Below are positions 58,701-58,953 of a stretch of 58,953 nt of DNA, in pieces (positions within the stretch are counted from its first letter, which is position 1; each line of letters starts with the position of its first letter). Source of the stretch: UCB3 sp964415605 (GTDB taxonomy: Bacteria > Chloroflexota > Anaerolineae > Epilineales > Epilineaceae); assembly GCA_964415605.1 (NCBI GenBank), contig CAYQBA010000001.1, positions 1 through 58,953 on the forward strand, read 5' to 3'. The notes beneath the pieces are model-generated. The model did no database searches. It was not told where the DNA came from and was given only the letters and a program-made list of their open reading frames with translations. Made by a program: the position numbers and the translations under genes.

Positions 58701-58953
58701 TGCCTGCGCCTCCCTCGCCTTGGCGGTAGCCGGCGCGTGAGCCCGCTGGCGCGCGGCCACCACCCTGATCGCCCCGACGACCGTCTGGAATGCCGGATCC
58801 GCGGCCGCCGACACAGGCGCCTGATCGGCAGCCGCTGGCACGTCGGCGTCCGCCGCGCGATCGGCTGCGCCCCCGGCCTCGGTGTCGGTGGCCTCGACCG
58901 GCGTGCTCGACGCATCGGACGCACCATCCGCCGCCAAGGGCGCCTTGGCCGGT
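55725..58953 (-). CDS. Large helical eCIS scaffold/toxin protein, 5' end outside the window
   Basis: 1075 residues are visible; the frame is open through the right edge. Residues 1-230 are Ala/Pro/Glu-rich and disordered. Residues 230-520 are long helices and coiled coils (DQVVAIIGTELTRAKTEI, LDTLASKYQ-type segments). Residues about 525-800 are hydrophobic amphipathic helices (LLLSVLARVADVVAVIIADP, VVIGLLASLLGIGDLAKKV). It then has a linker FHMAEESHSISVVHTPSGLM seen before payloads in large eCIS toxins. The last 240 residues (AT-rich DNA, about 55725-56450) are a different domain, Lys/Asn-rich, ending KNPAEYLRSKGLRVITGARG. I do not recognise that domain. It is probably a toxin carried or delivered by the particle. 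Confidence 0.75.
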   Translation of the reverse strand, partial: PAKAPLAADGASDASSTPVEATDTEAGGAADRAADADVPAAADQAPVSAAADPAFQTVVGAIRVVAARQRAHAPATAKAREAQAAAVAPAREIQGRAQANQVSAMQAAPMPGFDAAAFKRLLLDKLAAIAPKNQGEAKEFKNDNKLAGVKASMQAAASAGAASAQAPLAEQTEAAPDTSRVEPKPVSPLPAADAGPKPTAVGAERAVPKAKGQSEVEAPLAAESQALDQQMADGGVTPAQIERSNEPEFTDALAAKHDAQTDAVTAPAAYREMEQGRLAEAEANATATARQLTQGMHAERAASFGSAATQQAGAKAEDEKARAQVGTDIDAIYARTKATVEGILRDLDGKVARVFDDGAAAAKRTFEDFVDARMEAWKAERYDGLLGKGRWVKDLFMDLPDEVNRFYEDGRKQFLKEMDGVVDQVVAIIGTELTRAKTEIANGKQKVQDYISELPASLQAVGQQAAAGIQEKFDALEQSVDDKQGALIDTLASKYQENLQAVDARIAELKEANRGLASKAADKIKAVIDTILKLKDLLLSVLARVADVVAVIIADPIAFLGNLVKGVGQGFESFADNIEKHLIGGLVTWLTGALGPMGIQIPEEVFSLKGIFSLVMQILGLTWDYIRAKAVKLLGEPVVKALEKGFELFEILQTKGAMGLWGYIKEELGDLKDLVLGQIQEIIASEVVKAGIKWILGLLNPASAFVKAAMAIYDIVMFFVNKAGQIADLISAIVDAVAAIAGGAVGGAAKLVENALARAVPVVIGLLASLLGIGDLAKKVQAVVEKVRKKVDGLIDKLMVKAKAAGQKLLGKQVDGEQDAALVTHVEAAKTTFHMAEESHSISVVHTPSGLMTEMSSETARPILDAIEAQIASEKAVIESGSGPQKGRAKEIVGILDGLKKYYNDNNNQIKNTKNTDDIGMLRDAMIKKLMSTLIALGDKYGLKALTNDALGISNALKAIGAQVAELRKHLNKPGTIGDGHSNTAAAAEALGVDTGYDHMTRTKNAIPVLDSALKSLQEIKQKHGIDVLSDPGVISGVAELEDSRACLKNPAEYLRSKGLRVITGARGRKRVKSL

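Noticed and set aside
29655..58953. Prophage or type VI secretion system
   Set aside because: No capsid, portal, terminase, integrase or Tss membrane-complex genes; DUF4255 cap, Afp15-type ATPase and DUF6760-type protein point to eCIS.

Overview
The window is very GC-rich draft sequence with two runs of N (15469-15478 and 28355-28454), so it is a scaffolded assembly. The likely source is a member of the Chloroflexota with a single membrane. The reasons are the Pro/Thr-rich secreted proteins (PTATxT-type linkers), a Tat-exported molybdenum hydroxylase, an LPXTG sortase substrate, no outer-membrane genes, and several promoters that look leaderless or have almost no leader. The phylum is inferred from these habits, not from a marker gene.

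Left half (1-27.6 kb): chromosomal housekeeping and cell-surface genes in short units. In order: the N-terminus of a secreted protein running off the left edge; a two-gene molybdenum hydroxylase operon (2806-3270, 389-2809) divergent from a KefB-type antiporter (3579-5267); a glyoxalase-fold ring-cleaving dioxygenase; a secreted Ig/cadherin-repeat protein whose metallopeptidase-like core seems to have lost its catalytic residues; a three-gene unit (rhamnose-synthesis reductase, B3/B4-domain protein, family 2 glycosyltransferase); an LPXTG protein; a tyrosine-recombinase fold without its tyrosine; an acyl-CoA dehydrogenase with a small zinc-ribbon membrane protein; a 1307-residue PT-rich secreted protein; a class A penicillin-binding protein; a secreted subtilase; a ferritin; and a bifunctional glycosyltransferase with TPRs.

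Right half (27.9-58.95 kb): one long minus-strand locus encoding an extracellular contractile injection system (eCIS; Afp/PVC-like), with a convergent collagen-like gene at its far end. In transcription order: a large helical scaffold/toxin entering from beyond the right edge, with an AT-rich C-terminal tip; a nuclease-trypsin-lamin-tail fusion; an AAA+ ATPase; a peptidoglycan hydrolase; the DUF4255 cap; one sheath; one tube; a tail-assembly-type protein; a 54-residue DUF6760-like protein; a Pro/His-rich protein; a LysM baseplate protein; the spike as two genes (gpD-like and gpV-like); PAAR; gp25; two baseplate-J-type wedge proteins; two related proteins of one unnamed family; an NHL-propeller tail protein I; two more members of that family; and a holin-like protein with three repeats. 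Many neighbours overlap by 1-4 bases (ATGA, GTGA, TGATG), which indicates one co-translated operon.

How it could work: sheath, tube, cap, baseplate and ATPase build the injector. The scaffold/toxin and the nuclease-protease are the best cargo candidates. The hydrolase and holin-like protein could form a release (lysis) module, and the collagen-like protein could be a fibre modified by the adjacent glycosyltransferase. No capsid, portal, terminase or TssJ/K/L/M genes are seen, so this is neither a prophage nor a type VI secretion system. No tRNA, rRNA or CRISPR array was found.
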